Assembly (NCBI GenBank): GCA_031291095.1
Contig: JARLJR010000085.1
Span: 62,001-126,000 of the forward strand
DNA: 64,000 bases
Source of the DNA: Legionella sp.
Lineage (GTDB): Bacteria; Pseudomonadota; Gammaproteobacteria; Legionellales; Legionellaceae
Direction of reading: 5' to 3'
Both the position numbers and the translations under genes were made by a program. The notes beneath the pieces were generated by a model. That model made no database searches. It had not been told where the DNA came from and worked only from the letters and a program-made list of their open reading frames with translations. Below are positions 48,384 to 56,847 of this stretch, in pieces. The number at the start of each line of letters is the position of its first letter. Within the stretch, counting starts at the first letter, position 1.

Positions 48384-48983
48384 ATGGATCCATTCCCTAA
48401 TGTGCCAATTGAACAATATGAGCAAATCAGAAATACCATAAACTCAGGAGATCTCCTGTTTGGCGCGGGTACGTCAATTATGTCTAAAATGATTGAGGGT
48501 GCGACAAACAGTGTTTGGAGTCATGTTGCCTTTGTTATTCGCCTGGAAGTTATGGATCGGGTGATGGTGTTAGAGAGCGTGGAAAGTATTGGGGTACGCA
48601 CAGTACCATTAAGTAGCTATGTACGCGATTATAATGGAAGTGGCGCCGCTTATCCGGGACGGATTATGATTGCCCGCCATCAAGATTTTCAAGCTCAGGA
48701 CGTTGCCGGCCTTTCTCGTCAAGCCATTGATTTATTAGGTTATCCATACAATACAGAGGATATTCTGCGTATTGCCGCGCGTTTAGGAATGTCTGCCTTT
48801 GGTTTTGATATAACAAGTCCAGAAATTACCGCGCATAACGCTTATATTTGCTCCGAATATGTTTCACTTTGCTATAAATCGGTAGGAATTAACGTGGATT
48901 ATGATCCTGAAGGTTTTATTACGCCAGCCGATTTTGCACGCTCACCCAAGGTAAACCCCTTATTTTTTATCGCGCCGGAATAA
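48384..48983 (+). CDS. YiiX/NlpC-P60-like permuted papain-fold hydrolase
   Basis: A 199-residue putative cysteine amidase or peptidase. It opens with INSGDLLFGAG, a typical start of the permuted LRAT/NlpC-P60 fold. WSHVAFVI provides the catalytic His and NAYICSEYVSLCY the nucleophilic Cys after the long middle segment, the order expected in the permuted fold. AGGAG lies five bases before the ATG at 48384; an ATG at 48381 and a TTG at 48369 are also in frame. There is no signal peptide, so it acts in the cytoplasm or is exported by another route. Substrate unknown: cell wall, lipid or host protein. Confidence 0.75.
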   Translation: MDPFPNVPIEQYEQIRNTINSGDLLFGAGTSIMSKMIEGATNSVWSHVAFVIRLEVMDRVMVLESVESIGVRTVPLSSYVRDYNGSGAAYPGRIMIARHQDFQAQDVAGLSRQAIDLLGYPYNTEDILRIAARLGMSAFGFDITSPEITAHNAYICSEYVSLCYKSVGINVDYDPEGFITPADFARSPKVNPLFFIAPE

Positions 48984-48987
48984 CTCT

Positions 48988-49419
48988 TTAGGGGAGCGTA
49001 TCCCCGATTTTTTTATAATCCCGCTCACCAAAAATTGCAGAATCATAAGAATAATATTTAAATTCCAATAAGTTATTGCTGGGATCTTTCAAGAAAAACG
49101 ATTGATGCTCAATACGCGTACCTGCAAATCGGGTTTTTACTGGAATTTCAAAATGCACCTGTTGCGCATGCAACCTGTCAATAAACGCAAGAAACTCTTC
49201 CGGCTCGAGGAAAATTAAACCAAAATGCCGGGGATAAATGCTCTCCTGCACAGGTATAGGCTCTTCAATTTTATGCGCGACAATTTGATGGGTCCCAAAA
49301 TTAAAAATCAATGCTTGTTCCGATTCACGCCCTAAAATAAACCCTAATTTATCTTGGTAAAAATTCTTTGCTAAAGCCAAATCATGAATTGGGAAAGCCA
49401 AATGAAACAAGGTCTTCAT
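48988..49419 (-). CDS. VOC-superfamily (glyoxalase/dioxygenase-like) protein
   Basis: A 143-residue protein with two beta-alpha-beta-beta-beta modules. It opens LFHLAFPIHDLALAKNFYQDKLGF and ends LKDPSNNLLEFKYY, the standard VOC pattern with metal-ligand His and Glu. The ATG at 49419 aligns with family starts and has GGAG eight bases upstream; the longer frame from 49470 is rejected. The substrate is not readable. It lies convergent with the papain-fold gene, four bases apart. Confidence 0.85.
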   Translation of the reverse strand: MKTLFHLAFPIHDLALAKNFYQDKLGFILGRESEQALIFNFGTHQIVAHKIEEPIPVQESIYPRHFGLIFLEPEEFLAFIDRLHAQQVHFEIPVKTRFAGTRIEHQSFFLKDPSNNLLEFKYYSYDSAIFGERDYKKIGDTLP

Positions 49420-49636
49420 AGAGGTTACTCCGAATAAAATCGCAAGTTTGATGCACAGATTCCCGCTCATGCGGAAATGACGCCAATTAAAAACTATTCT
49501 TACATTATATGACGCGCATCGACAAAGAAGTATAAAGTATGTGAAAATGGCCGCAGCGGGGACCCCCCGGCACTTAATATTTCATCAGGGATTTTTGATA
49601 AACCATCAATAATTCTAAGCGAAACGTAGGGATAAA

Positions 49637-50278
49637 ATGGGCTACTTACATCAACTTATTGATTACATCCTTCACATTGATATTTATTTAAATACCTTTG
49701 TTACTACTTATGGATTTTGGACTTATCTTGCTTTATTTGCTGTGATCTTCTGTGAGACGGGACTCATTGTCACTCCCTTTTTGCCAGGAGATTCGCTGTT
49801 ATTTGCAGCAGGAAGTATCGCGGCCCAACCTGATAATTCATTTAATGTAATCATCCTGTTTGTGCTACTTTTTATTGCTTCTGTATTAGGAAATCAACTT
49901 AATTTTCTTATTGGAAGAGCATTAGGACCGCGTATTTTTTCAGCCAATGAATCCTGGTTATTAAATAAAAAACATTTACATGAAGCCCATCTTTTTTATG
50001 AAAAACACGGCGGAAAAACCATTATTTTTGCACGCTTCCTTCCCATCATCCGCACCTTTGCCCCCTTTGTCGCCGGCGTAGGTACCATGAAGGTACTGCA
50101 CTTTTCTCTTTATAATGTAGTCAGTGCCCTACTTTGGATCGGTGGTTTACTTAGTTTGGGCTATTTTTTAGGCTCAATCCCAGTCGTTAAAGCTAATTTT
50201 GTCCTGGTAATTTATGGGATTATTTTTGTTTCTTTATTACCTGCTTTATTCGCATTGGTTAACAAGAAGAGGGTTTGA
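49637..50278 (+). CDS. DedA-family membrane protein
   Basis: A 213-residue inner-membrane protein of the DedA/SNARE-associated family. The signature FARFLPIIRTFAPFVAGVGTM is present, preceded by ETGLIVTPFLPGDSLLFAAG and GNQLNFLIGRALG, both typical. These proteins recycle undecaprenyl phosphate or phospholipids and depend on proton motive force. A strong terminator follows directly. Confidence 0.93.
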   Translation: MGYLHQLIDYILHIDIYLNTFVTTYGFWTYLALFAVIFCETGLIVTPFLPGDSLLFAAGSIAAQPDNSFNVIILFVLLFIASVLGNQLNFLIGRALGPRIFSANESWLLNKKHLHEAHLFYEKHGGKTIIFARFLPIIRTFAPFVAGVGTMKVLHFSLYNVVSALLWIGGLLSLGYFLGSIPVVKANFVLVIYGIIFVSLLPALFALVNKKRV

Positions 50279-50280
50279 GC

Positions 50281-50313
50281 GTAACATGGTGGCTTGCAAC
50301 CATGTTACATTTT
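50281..50313. terminator. Bidirectional terminator
   Basis: Perfect 10-bp arms GTAACATGGT / ACCATGTTAC followed by ATTTTT, three bases past the dedA stop and just before the stop of the convergent gene. Confidence 0.85.
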
Positions 50314-52493
50314 TATAACGAACTTACGATGGTTGCTGCCGCATGTTCTTCTAGACGTATTTGCTTTTTGAGCTGTACCAATTGCCAATCATAGTTTGCT
50401 GAGGTTTCTAGCAAATTACAGTTTAAATTTACGTTTATTAACTCATGTAACAACATAGTCCGGAATGAATGTGGATGGGTGTTACCATTATTCTTATTCT
50501 CAAGATAGCCAATCAAGAGTTTTTTAACCTCATTAAAGTCTTTTTCTGCATTGATTTTAGCTAGAAAATCTTGAGCGCGATCTTTCCCTGATTGGCCATG
50601 ACGGTGAAAAAAAGAAAAGATAATACTGTCGTTATACGCGCAATATCGTGTCACTGCATCACCAATTACGCGCTGCAATGCCTCAACATCATTTATTTCT
50701 TTAAATAGTTTTCTACGACCGACTGGTTTACTTGGCTGGGAAGTCGTAGTCGTTGGCTTTGGCTGTATTATTGGCGGTGTTATTGGCTCAGCATCAACCA
50801 CAAGCGCTGTTTTTGTCTCCGCCTGTTTTAACACTTCAGCATTAGTTGTCAGGCGAACTTCAGGCTTCTGGGCTTGTGCAATAAAAGTAGTCCAATGGCC
50901 ATTGCCTTCATTATTTACAGTAAGAGTTTGGCGATCGAGTAGATCGTGAAAAGCATATCTCTGTTGAAAATTTTCTAAAGTATGTAAATTAACATTAAAT
51001 GGATAAGATAAATAATCCAAATCCAAGTGAGTTCCCCAAAATCTGTTTTGCATGATACGTTGTATTGCAGAGGGAACAATTGAATTAGGTGCTATCGGAG
51101 TTGCCTCCGTAGTCGTATCAAGGTCAACATCTGCGCCATAAAATAAACGCAAAAATAATGGCGCCAAAGTATAATTCTCATAGCTCTCAACAAGTAACGT
51201 CGGATCTTCCTGAAGAAGTGCTACTACATGTTTTTTTCTTTCTGCTGAAAATGCCTCATATCGCTCGTCTTCGAGTTGGTTACGCATAGCGTCAGCTAAA
51301 ATATTATCATCTTGGGATAGTACTAATACCTGCCTTTTTATTTCCGCAGAAAGTGCGTTATATTGTTCCGTGCCTATTTTTCTCTGTAGAGCTTCTGCCA
51401 AAATCCTCTCGTCTTCATTTAATCCTATTGATAAATGCTTTTTAATTTCTGCAGCAAGTGCTCCATACAGCAAGTCTTCTATTTTTATCCGCAACTCCCC
51501 ACCTAAAACCTTTGGGGCAGGAAGCAGTGTTGACATCTGTTTTTTTAATTCGTTAAAAATATAACTGTTTAAGTTTTTTACTACTTGCTCCAACAATGCC
51601 TCTCGTTCTTCGCGAGTAGCATTTGATATATGTGCTTGTAGAAGCTGGATCGCCGTAGGTTTTTTTATTTCCCCAGAAGCCTCATCGAATAGTACATTCC
51701 ATGCTTGTTGGTGGTCAACGTCAGTAATGTTTAGGGTCCGTTCTAGAAAAGTCTGGAGCGTACTTTGGCCGACCCTCTTTTTCAACTCAAGCTGATTAAT
51801 GTCTTTTCTGGCTAAAGCGTTATCAAGGCTTATCCTTTTTAATGGTGTTGTTAAAGCCTTTCTAATTTCTGCAATTATATTCGCATTACTAAACTCATTA
51901 TAATTACTGTCATTATCCTTTTTTAAACCATTAAATAAGTAAGAGAAATTGACAAAACTACTCGTGGCAACAAGCTTTCTATACCCATCGTCAACTCGCG
52001 ACTGCGCACAGGTCCTACTCAACTCCATCATTTTATACTGATAAGTAACTTTTCTAAGACCCATTTGCATGCGATCTAATAATGCTCTCTGTTTATTAAG
52101 ATTATTGAGATCAAATGCGCAAATAGTATAATAGTCATTAGCAAGGGAAGGATCTAAAGCTGCCCAGCGTTCAAACATAGGACTACGTACATCACCATGT
52201 GCAGCTCTTTCTTTTTTGATAATCTCAATCAAACCAATGGCAAAAGCATAAAAAGCGCAATTACCACCACCTGGATTATTAATGCGTTTGAGGGGTACTG
52301 GAACATAGGCTGACCTTTCTTTGTTAATAAGATCACCAACAATAAAAGCCAAAGAAACGTCTTCTACATCTTGAGCAAGAACCATCTGGCTGGGTATATT
52401 ACCAACACCTTCAGGAGTAGGAACCCCAGTATAATTTTCAGGCTCCTGATTAGTGCCTAGGATTTCAGGTGTGTTATTTTTTCCGCCCGTCAT
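50313..52493 (-). CDS. OTU-like deubiquitinase, candidate effector
   Basis: A 726-residue protein. The motif NPGGGNCAFYAFAIGL places a nucleophile at Cys79 in the OTU cysteine loop (normally D-G-N-C-L/F). The likely catalytic His533 lies in NEGNGHWTTFI, followed by a hydrophobic strand as in OTU proteases. The 450 or so residues between are helical, comparable to but longer than the helical lobe that sets Legionella Lot deubiquitinases apart. A separate C-terminal module (about 600-700: FFHRHGQSGKDRAQDFL, then NTHPHSFRTMLLHEL) resembles a region repeated in other Legionella effectors. The usual OTU Asp before Gly-Asn-Cys is Gly here. GGAGG precedes the ATG. It is probably injected into host cells to cut ubiquitin. 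Confidence 0.8.
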   Translation of the reverse strand: MTGGKNNTPEILGTNQEPENYTGVPTPEGVGNIPSQMVLAQDVEDVSLAFIVGDLINKERSAYVPVPLKRINNPGGGNCAFYAFAIGLIEIIKKERAAHGDVRSPMFERWAALDPSLANDYYTICAFDLNNLNKQRALLDRMQMGLRKVTYQYKMMELSRTCAQSRVDDGYRKLVATSSFVNFSYLFNGLKKDNDSNYNEFSNANIIAEIRKALTTPLKRISLDNALARKDINQLELKKRVGQSTLQTFLERTLNITDVDHQQAWNVLFDEASGEIKKPTAIQLLQAHISNATREEREALLEQVVKNLNSYIFNELKKQMSTLLPAPKVLGGELRIKIEDLLYGALAAEIKKHLSIGLNEDERILAEALQRKIGTEQYNALSAEIKRQVLVLSQDDNILADAMRNQLEDERYEAFSAERKKHVVALLQEDPTLLVESYENYTLAPLFLRLFYGADVDLDTTTEATPIAPNSIVPSAIQRIMQNRFWGTHLDLDYLSYPFNVNLHTLENFQQRYAFHDLLDRQTLTVNNEGNGHWTTFIAQAQKPEVRLTTNAEVLKQAETKTALVVDAEPITPPIIQPKPTTTTSQPSKPVGRRKLFKEINDVEALQRVIGDAVTRYCAYNDSIIFSFFHRHGQSGKDRAQDFLAKINAEKDFNEVKKLLIGYLENKNNGNTHPHSFRTMLLHELINVNLNCNLLETSANYDWQLVQLKKQIRLEEHAAATIVSSL

Positions 52494-52614
52494 AGCCCCT
52501 CCGGGAATATAGGATATACTCCACTGTGTATAGTTATTATACTACGAGAGAGCAAAGCATTCAATGGGGCGGCTATTTAAACTACCAGCAAAGCACGCCA
52601 TACTGAACAACAGA

Positions 52615-52646
52615 AAATCCTTCGTCGTAAACTTCTTAGGTTGACG
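52615..52646. repeat. Decayed half copy of the ACGTCATCC repeat
   Basis: AATCCTTCGTCGTAAACTTC followed by TTAGGTTGACGC matches the right half of the 5560 element with several changes. Confidence 0.55.
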
Positions 52647-53430
52647 CAGACGGACCTATTAATAATTCGGACAACAGACCACGCTGAATCCAGTTTTTAA
52701 GATAAGAAGCAGCATGTATTCCTACCTCTTCCGCGGCTATCCATTGGCAAAGTCCTTCGCAAAGTGAGCCAAAAGAAGCCCCTTGAACCAATCTATCTAA
52801 AGCCCAGGCTTCATCTGGTGATAAGCTTCTAAATTGAATCATTAATTCAGGGGTACGCCATAAAATCCAAGCAGAAGTTTCTGTTTGCTGCTGTAGTTCA
52901 GGCAAATCGTGCTCATGAGCCAAAGCTTGCCAAAGAGAAACACTATTCCATAAATAATTGAGCCGTTGTACTGAAGGATGAAATACAAATTGTAAATTGG
53001 CCCAAGCTTCTGGTGGGACCGCTGCCATATCAGCAACAGATACTACTGGCGCCTCTGCGGCATCAAAAGCTAAAGTCATATTCCATTCAAAATCAGTTAA
53101 CTCGCTTAGATAAGGATATTGGGAATAATTTGTGCGTACAAAAGCCGCCAAATTATCTCCAAACCAACGAATGGAACGAAATGAAGAAGGATATTCCTTA
53201 AGATAGGCTCGTGCGAGGTGGTTAAACTCCTCAGTACCGAGATACGCATACAGGCAAGGAAAATTTGCCGCCAAACATTCGATTAGGCGCATCTCATAAG
53301 CATCTCGATAAATGCCTAAACGCGTTTCGACAGAAACCAGCTCCGTTTGCATGATTGAACTATGAATTTGATTATCGCCAGATAATAAAAATTGATGAAA
53401 CTGTTCCTGAAGCTGCTTTAGAGCATTCAT
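52636..53430 (-). CDS. bufC: DUF2063 bufferin partner protein (BufC/HvfC)
   Basis: A 264-residue DUF2063-family protein, with the typical opening LKQLQEQFHQFLLSG and the motif RLGIYRDAYEMRLIECLAANFP. It is the recognition partner that presents the precursor peptide to the MNIO enzyme in bufferin systems. The ATG at 53430 overlaps the bufB stop (ATGA), showing coupling. It is third in the operon. Confidence 0.92.
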   Translation of the reverse strand: MNALKQLQEQFHQFLLSGDNQIHSSIMQTELVSVETRLGIYRDAYEMRLIECLAANFPCLYAYLGTEEFNHLARAYLKEYPSSFRSIRWFGDNLAAFVRTNYSQYPYLSELTDFEWNMTLAFDAAEAPVVSVADMAAVPPEAWANLQFVFHPSVQRLNYLWNSVSLWQALAHEHDLPELQQQTETSAWILWRTPELMIQFRSLSPDEAWALDRLVQGASFGSLCEGLCQWIAAEEVGIHAASYLKNWIQRGLLSELLIGPSAST

Positions 53431-54284
53431 ACCAATACCTCGTCGCATAGTACGGATTCAGCAATACTTCGAGCCTGATTCATTTCAGCTAATAACTCGT
53501 CAAAAACAGGCATATTATCATCGCGCTCAATCATGGTGGATACCGTTCCTAAATGACGGATCGTTGCTGCATAAAGATCCCATACCGCCTGCGTCACGGG
53601 AGCATCATGGGTATCAATAATATAATCACCATGATTGGAATGCCCTGCTAAATGAATTTGAGCAACCCGCTCTCTAGGCATAGCGTGAATATAATCTATA
53701 GGATTAAATTGGTGATTCATTGAGCTTACATACACGTTGTTTACATCCAATAAGATATAACAACCAGATTCTTTAACTATCTCTAAAAGAAATTCCCATT
53801 CAGACATTTCGGATTGCTTATAGGTAAGATAGCTGGACACATTTTCAATTAAAAGTGGGCGCTGTAAAAAATCTTGTACCTGCTGGATACGAGCCACAAC
53901 ATGCTCCACAGCATATCGAGTATAGGGGATTGGCAGTAAATCATGAGCATTAAGACCATTAACCCCAGTCCAGCACAAATGATCGGAAATCCATTTAGGC
54001 TCTACTCGCGCAGCCAAGTTTTTTACTTGCTGCAGATAATCATTATCTAAAGGGTCACTGCTTCCTAAAGAAAGAGATACCCCATGCATTACTACAGGAT
54101 AATGTTCACGAATCTTATCAAGATAATATAACGGTTTACCGCCCGGAATCAGATAGTTTTCGGTAACTAGTTCAAACCAATCCACGTTCGGTTTTTGCAA
54201 TAAAACTTCTTCATAGTAATCAGGTCTTAACCCAAGGCCAAAACCAAGAAAAGGCATTTTTTGTATGGATTTATATTGAGGCAT
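53427..54284 (-). CDS. bufB: DUF692 multinuclear iron oxidase (BufB/HvfB)
   Basis: A 285-residue MNIO (DUF692) enzyme. Iron-ligand motifs are visible: VMHGVSLSLGS, LIENVSSYL, LLDVNNVYVSS, IHLAGHS and DTHDAPV. In bufferin systems this enzyme converts precursor cysteines to copper-chelating heterocycles in the cytoplasm before export. The ATG at 54284 is chosen because the longer frame from 54317 adds non-family residues; an ATG at 54257 (MPFLGFGLGL) is a second possibility. It lies 54 bases downstream of the precursor gene and overlaps bufC. Confidence 0.95.
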   Translation of the reverse strand: MPQYKSIQKMPFLGFGLGLRPDYYEEVLLQKPNVDWFELVTENYLIPGGKPLYYLDKIREHYPVVMHGVSLSLGSSDPLDNDYLQQVKNLAARVEPKWISDHLCWTGVNGLNAHDLLPIPYTRYAVEHVVARIQQVQDFLQRPLLIENVSSYLTYKQSEMSEWEFLLEIVKESGCYILLDVNNVYVSSMNHQFNPIDYIHAMPRERVAQIHLAGHSNHGDYIIDTHDAPVTQAVWDLYAATIRHLGTVSTMIERDDNMPVFDELLAEMNQARSIAESVLCDEVLV

Positions 54285-54338
54285 AATAAACCTAGATAGC
54301 ACCAGGCATACGCTCATGCCTGGCGTAAAGCAAAAAAA

Positions 54339-54593
54339 TTATTGAGCAGTACCGCCAGCTTTTTCGCACTCTTCTTTAGTCATTTTAACAACGCCTTTTC
54401 CTTTGCAAGAATTTTGGCCTTTGCATGAATTATCAGCAGTTTTGCAAGAGCTTTGACCTTTGCATGAATTACCACCTTTGCAATGAACCATTGGTGCAGA
54501 AGAAGCCGTATCATCAGCAAAAGCAGGAGCTAAAGCGAACATAGAAGCAGCACCAACAGCAAGCACAGCGCCAGTTAATTTAATTTTGTTCAT
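54339..54593 (-). CDS. bufA: Bufferin precursor peptide (BufA2-type)
   Basis: An 84-residue precursor with an N-terminal Sec signal (residues 1-26, ending APAFA). The core holds six cysteines in repeats of the form NSCKGQ (HCKGGNSCKG, SSCKT, NSCKGQNSCKGKG, EEC), matching the BufA2 type. After MNIO modification such peptides bind copper in the periplasm and protect against copper stress. It is the first gene of the operon, with a good promoter upstream. Confidence 0.93.
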   Translation of the reverse strand: MNKIKLTGAVLAVGAASMFALAPAFADDTASSAPMVHCKGGNSCKGQSSCKTADNSCKGQNSCKGKGVVKMTKEECEKAGGTAQ

Positions 54594-54963
54594 TTGATTA
54601 ATTCCTTTTAATTTAGTTGATAAGCACTTGAGATGCCAAATAACAATTTGGCCACTTGCATTTTAGAAAGCAATATTAAATCTTGTCAAGTAAGGTTCTA
54701 AATTAAGATTATGAGTTTCTATTAAAATACAGAAAAAATGCTGACGATTGCAGATTACTGCAGGTTATCAACAAACTAAAAAAAAAATATTTATCACAAT
54801 GTTGGAGAGCGGTTAAGAGGCATCCCTGATGCCCACAAAAGAAAGGTTAGCTAATATAATTTAATATTAGCCTAATGAACTTGACAAACTCCAAGGATAG
54901 ACCAAAATTTACTCATTACCACGAGTTCCTATTCTATTGACCGGACCTGAAACGGAGAACATG
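54594..54963. other. Gene-free gap between the bufferin operon and the nitroreductase gene
   Basis: An AT-rich divergent intergenic region. The bufferin promoter sits at 54662-54689. The remaining part toward the nitroreductase gene shows no further gene, repeat or clear promoter. Confidence 0.6.
54662..54689 (-). promoter_or_regulatory. Promoter of the bufferin operon
   Basis: On the minus strand a perfect -35 TTGACA (54684-54689) is followed after 16 bases by TCTAAA (54662-54667), placing transcription start about 60 bases before bufA. Confidence 0.6.
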
Positions 54964-55563
54964 ATGGCTACATCAAAAAGACCTAGGGAAGCTCGCCCTG
55001 CGCGGGAAATAGACGCAATCTATAAACGCCGAACGGTACGTGATTACAAACCGCAAAAAATCGAAGCACCAATGATTAATGCCTTACTTAATGCCGCAGT
55101 TCACGCACCGACAGCATTACGTGAAGAGCCCTGGGCCTTTGCAATAATCCAAGACAAAGAAATGCTCAAACAACTATCCGACACGATTCAAGGCTTAATC
55201 TATAACGAGGCTCGTAATTACCCAAAGCTAATGAATCGCGTCAAAGAACTCACGAACAACCCGAGTTTTAATGCGTTTTATAATGCAAGCACCCTTATCG
55301 TAATTTACAGTAGATTTCAAAGACCTTTTGTTGTAGCTGACTGTTGGCTAGCCGCTGAAAATTTGATGCTTACTGCCTGTGTGAATGGCTTAGGTACTTG
55401 TGTTGTGGGGCTTGCTGTACCTGCATTAAATACTCCTGAATGGAAATCAAAACTACGTGTTGGGGCTGAAATGATTGCAATTGCACCAATTATTGTCGGA
55501 GTTCCAGCTGGTCCTGTTGAGCCAGTATCCCGTTTTGAACCTGACATCCTTTCCTGGATATGA
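54964..55563 (+). CDS. Nitroreductase-family flavoprotein
   Basis: A 199-residue FMN-dependent nitroreductase-like enzyme. It opens with YKRRTVRDYKPQKIEAP and continues LLNAAVHAPTALREEPWAFAII, both standard FMN-phosphate and flavin-site motifs. The stretch WLAAENLMLTACVNGLGTCVVG marks the dimer interface. GGAG lies six bases before the ATG at 54964; frames from 54937 (TTG) and 54961 are less likely. Physiological substrate unknown. Confidence 0.9.
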   Translation: MATSKRPREARPAREIDAIYKRRTVRDYKPQKIEAPMINALLNAAVHAPTALREEPWAFAIIQDKEMLKQLSDTIQGLIYNEARNYPKLMNRVKELTNNPSFNAFYNASTLIVIYSRFQRPFVVADCWLAAENLMLTACVNGLGTCVVGLAVPALNTPEWKSKLRVGAEMIAIAPIIVGVPAGPVEPVSRFEPDILSWI

Positions 55564-55606
55564 GACAAGAATCAATCCCCCTTCTCTCTTCACACCACAG
55601 TCCTGG

Positions 55607-56650
55607 CTAAATCAGGACCTTGGCTGTATTTTGATAATAAGACTTTACCGTAACGAGTACTCGTTCAATATCCGCTCTAGAAATATCTCGATGGGTAACA
55701 AGACGAATGGAATTCATTTTATTCGGTTTCTTGGGGAAAATAATACCCTGCTCAGACAAATAGGCTTGAAGTTTAGAGTAGTTACTTCCCACTTTAATAA
55801 ATACCATATTCGTCTGCAATGACTCCTGATCAACAAGTAAATCCCCCACCCCAGACAGACCTTGAGCTAATAAAGCAGCATGTTCATGATCCTCTTGTAA
55901 GCGCATGACATTATGTTCTAAAGCATAAATTCCTGCAGCAGCAATAACACCAGCCTGGCGCATACCGCCCCCTAATACTTTACGCCATCTTTTTGCTTTA
56001 CTGATTAACTCTTTATGGCCACACAATACCGAACCAATAGGAGCAGCCAATCCTTTAGATAAACAAATAGAAATAGAATCAAAACCGCGACTAATACGGT
56101 TTAAATCCACATTCAACTTAACCGCAGCATTAAAAACACGAGCCCCATCGAGATGGCTCGCCAAATTTTTGGTTTGGCAAAAAGTTTGCACTTCATCTAA
56201 ATAAGAAAGGGGCAAAACTTTGCCATTGGTTGTATTTTCCAAGCATAGCAGTTTGGTACGAGCATGATGATTATCAATGGGCTTAATTACCATCTCTACC
56301 TTGTGTAAAGATAAGCTCCCATCTTGTTCAAAATCCAAAGGTTGAGGCTGAATGCTACCCAATACCGCAGCCCCGCCCCCCTCCCACATATATGTATGAG
56401 CAGTTTGCCCAACAATATACTCATCCCCCCGTTCACAATGCGCCATAATCCCTAATAAATTAGTCTGCGTGCCCGTAGGTGCGAAAAGAGCAGCCTCCAT
56501 CCCTGCACGCTCAGCCAGCATAGCCTCCAATTTTTTAACAGTAGGGTCCTCATCAAAAACATCATCACCTACCTCAGCATTCATCATCGCCTTTAGCATT
56601 TCGGGAGAAGGCTTGGTCACTGTATCACTACGAAAATCAATTGAATTCAT
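55607..56650 (-). CDS. ltaE: Low-specificity L-threonine aldolase
   Basis: A 347-residue PLP enzyme cleaving L-threonine or L-allo-threonine to glycine and acetaldehyde. Motifs include IDFRSDTVTKPSPEML at the N-terminus, GDDVFDEDPTVKKLE, the HLDGARVFNAA segment (PLP-binding Asp and Arg) and the Schiff-base lysine in CLSKGLAAPIGSVL. The ATG at 56650 has AAGGAG six bases upstream and matches the family start; the frame from 56671 is too long. Monocistronic. Confidence 0.95.
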   Translation of the reverse strand: MNSIDFRSDTVTKPSPEMLKAMMNAEVGDDVFDEDPTVKKLEAMLAERAGMEAALFAPTGTQTNLLGIMAHCERGDEYIVGQTAHTYMWEGGGAAVLGSIQPQPLDFEQDGSLSLHKVEMVIKPIDNHHARTKLLCLENTTNGKVLPLSYLDEVQTFCQTKNLASHLDGARVFNAAVKLNVDLNRISRGFDSISICLSKGLAAPIGSVLCGHKELISKAKRWRKVLGGGMRQAGVIAAAGIYALEHNVMRLQEDHEHAALLAQGLSGVGDLLVDQESLQTNMVFIKVGSNYSKLQAYLSEQGIIFPKKPNKMNSIRLVTHRDISRADIERVLVTVKSYYQNTAKVLI

Positions 56651-56815
56651 GCATAACTCCTTAACTAGCAACAGATAATGTGTTTGTACAAAGAATCATG
56701 CTTTATTGTCCATCGTTTTTTTATTTTATTTATACTCGTGGACGGAATGTTATATAAAATATGCTTGCTGTATTCGCTGCGAAGATTATTTCTGGATGTG
56801 CAATTGTGGTGATGT

Positions 56816-56840
56816 AAGGGCAGAATAATCTTCTGCCCTT
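56816..56840 (-). terminator. Hairpin downstream of the 56848 gene
   Basis: Perfect 10-bp arms AAGGGCAGAA / TTCTGCCCTT enclose a five-base loop, eight bases past the minus-strand stop. The U-run is weak. Confidence 0.55.
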
Positions 56841-56847
56841 GGTAAGA

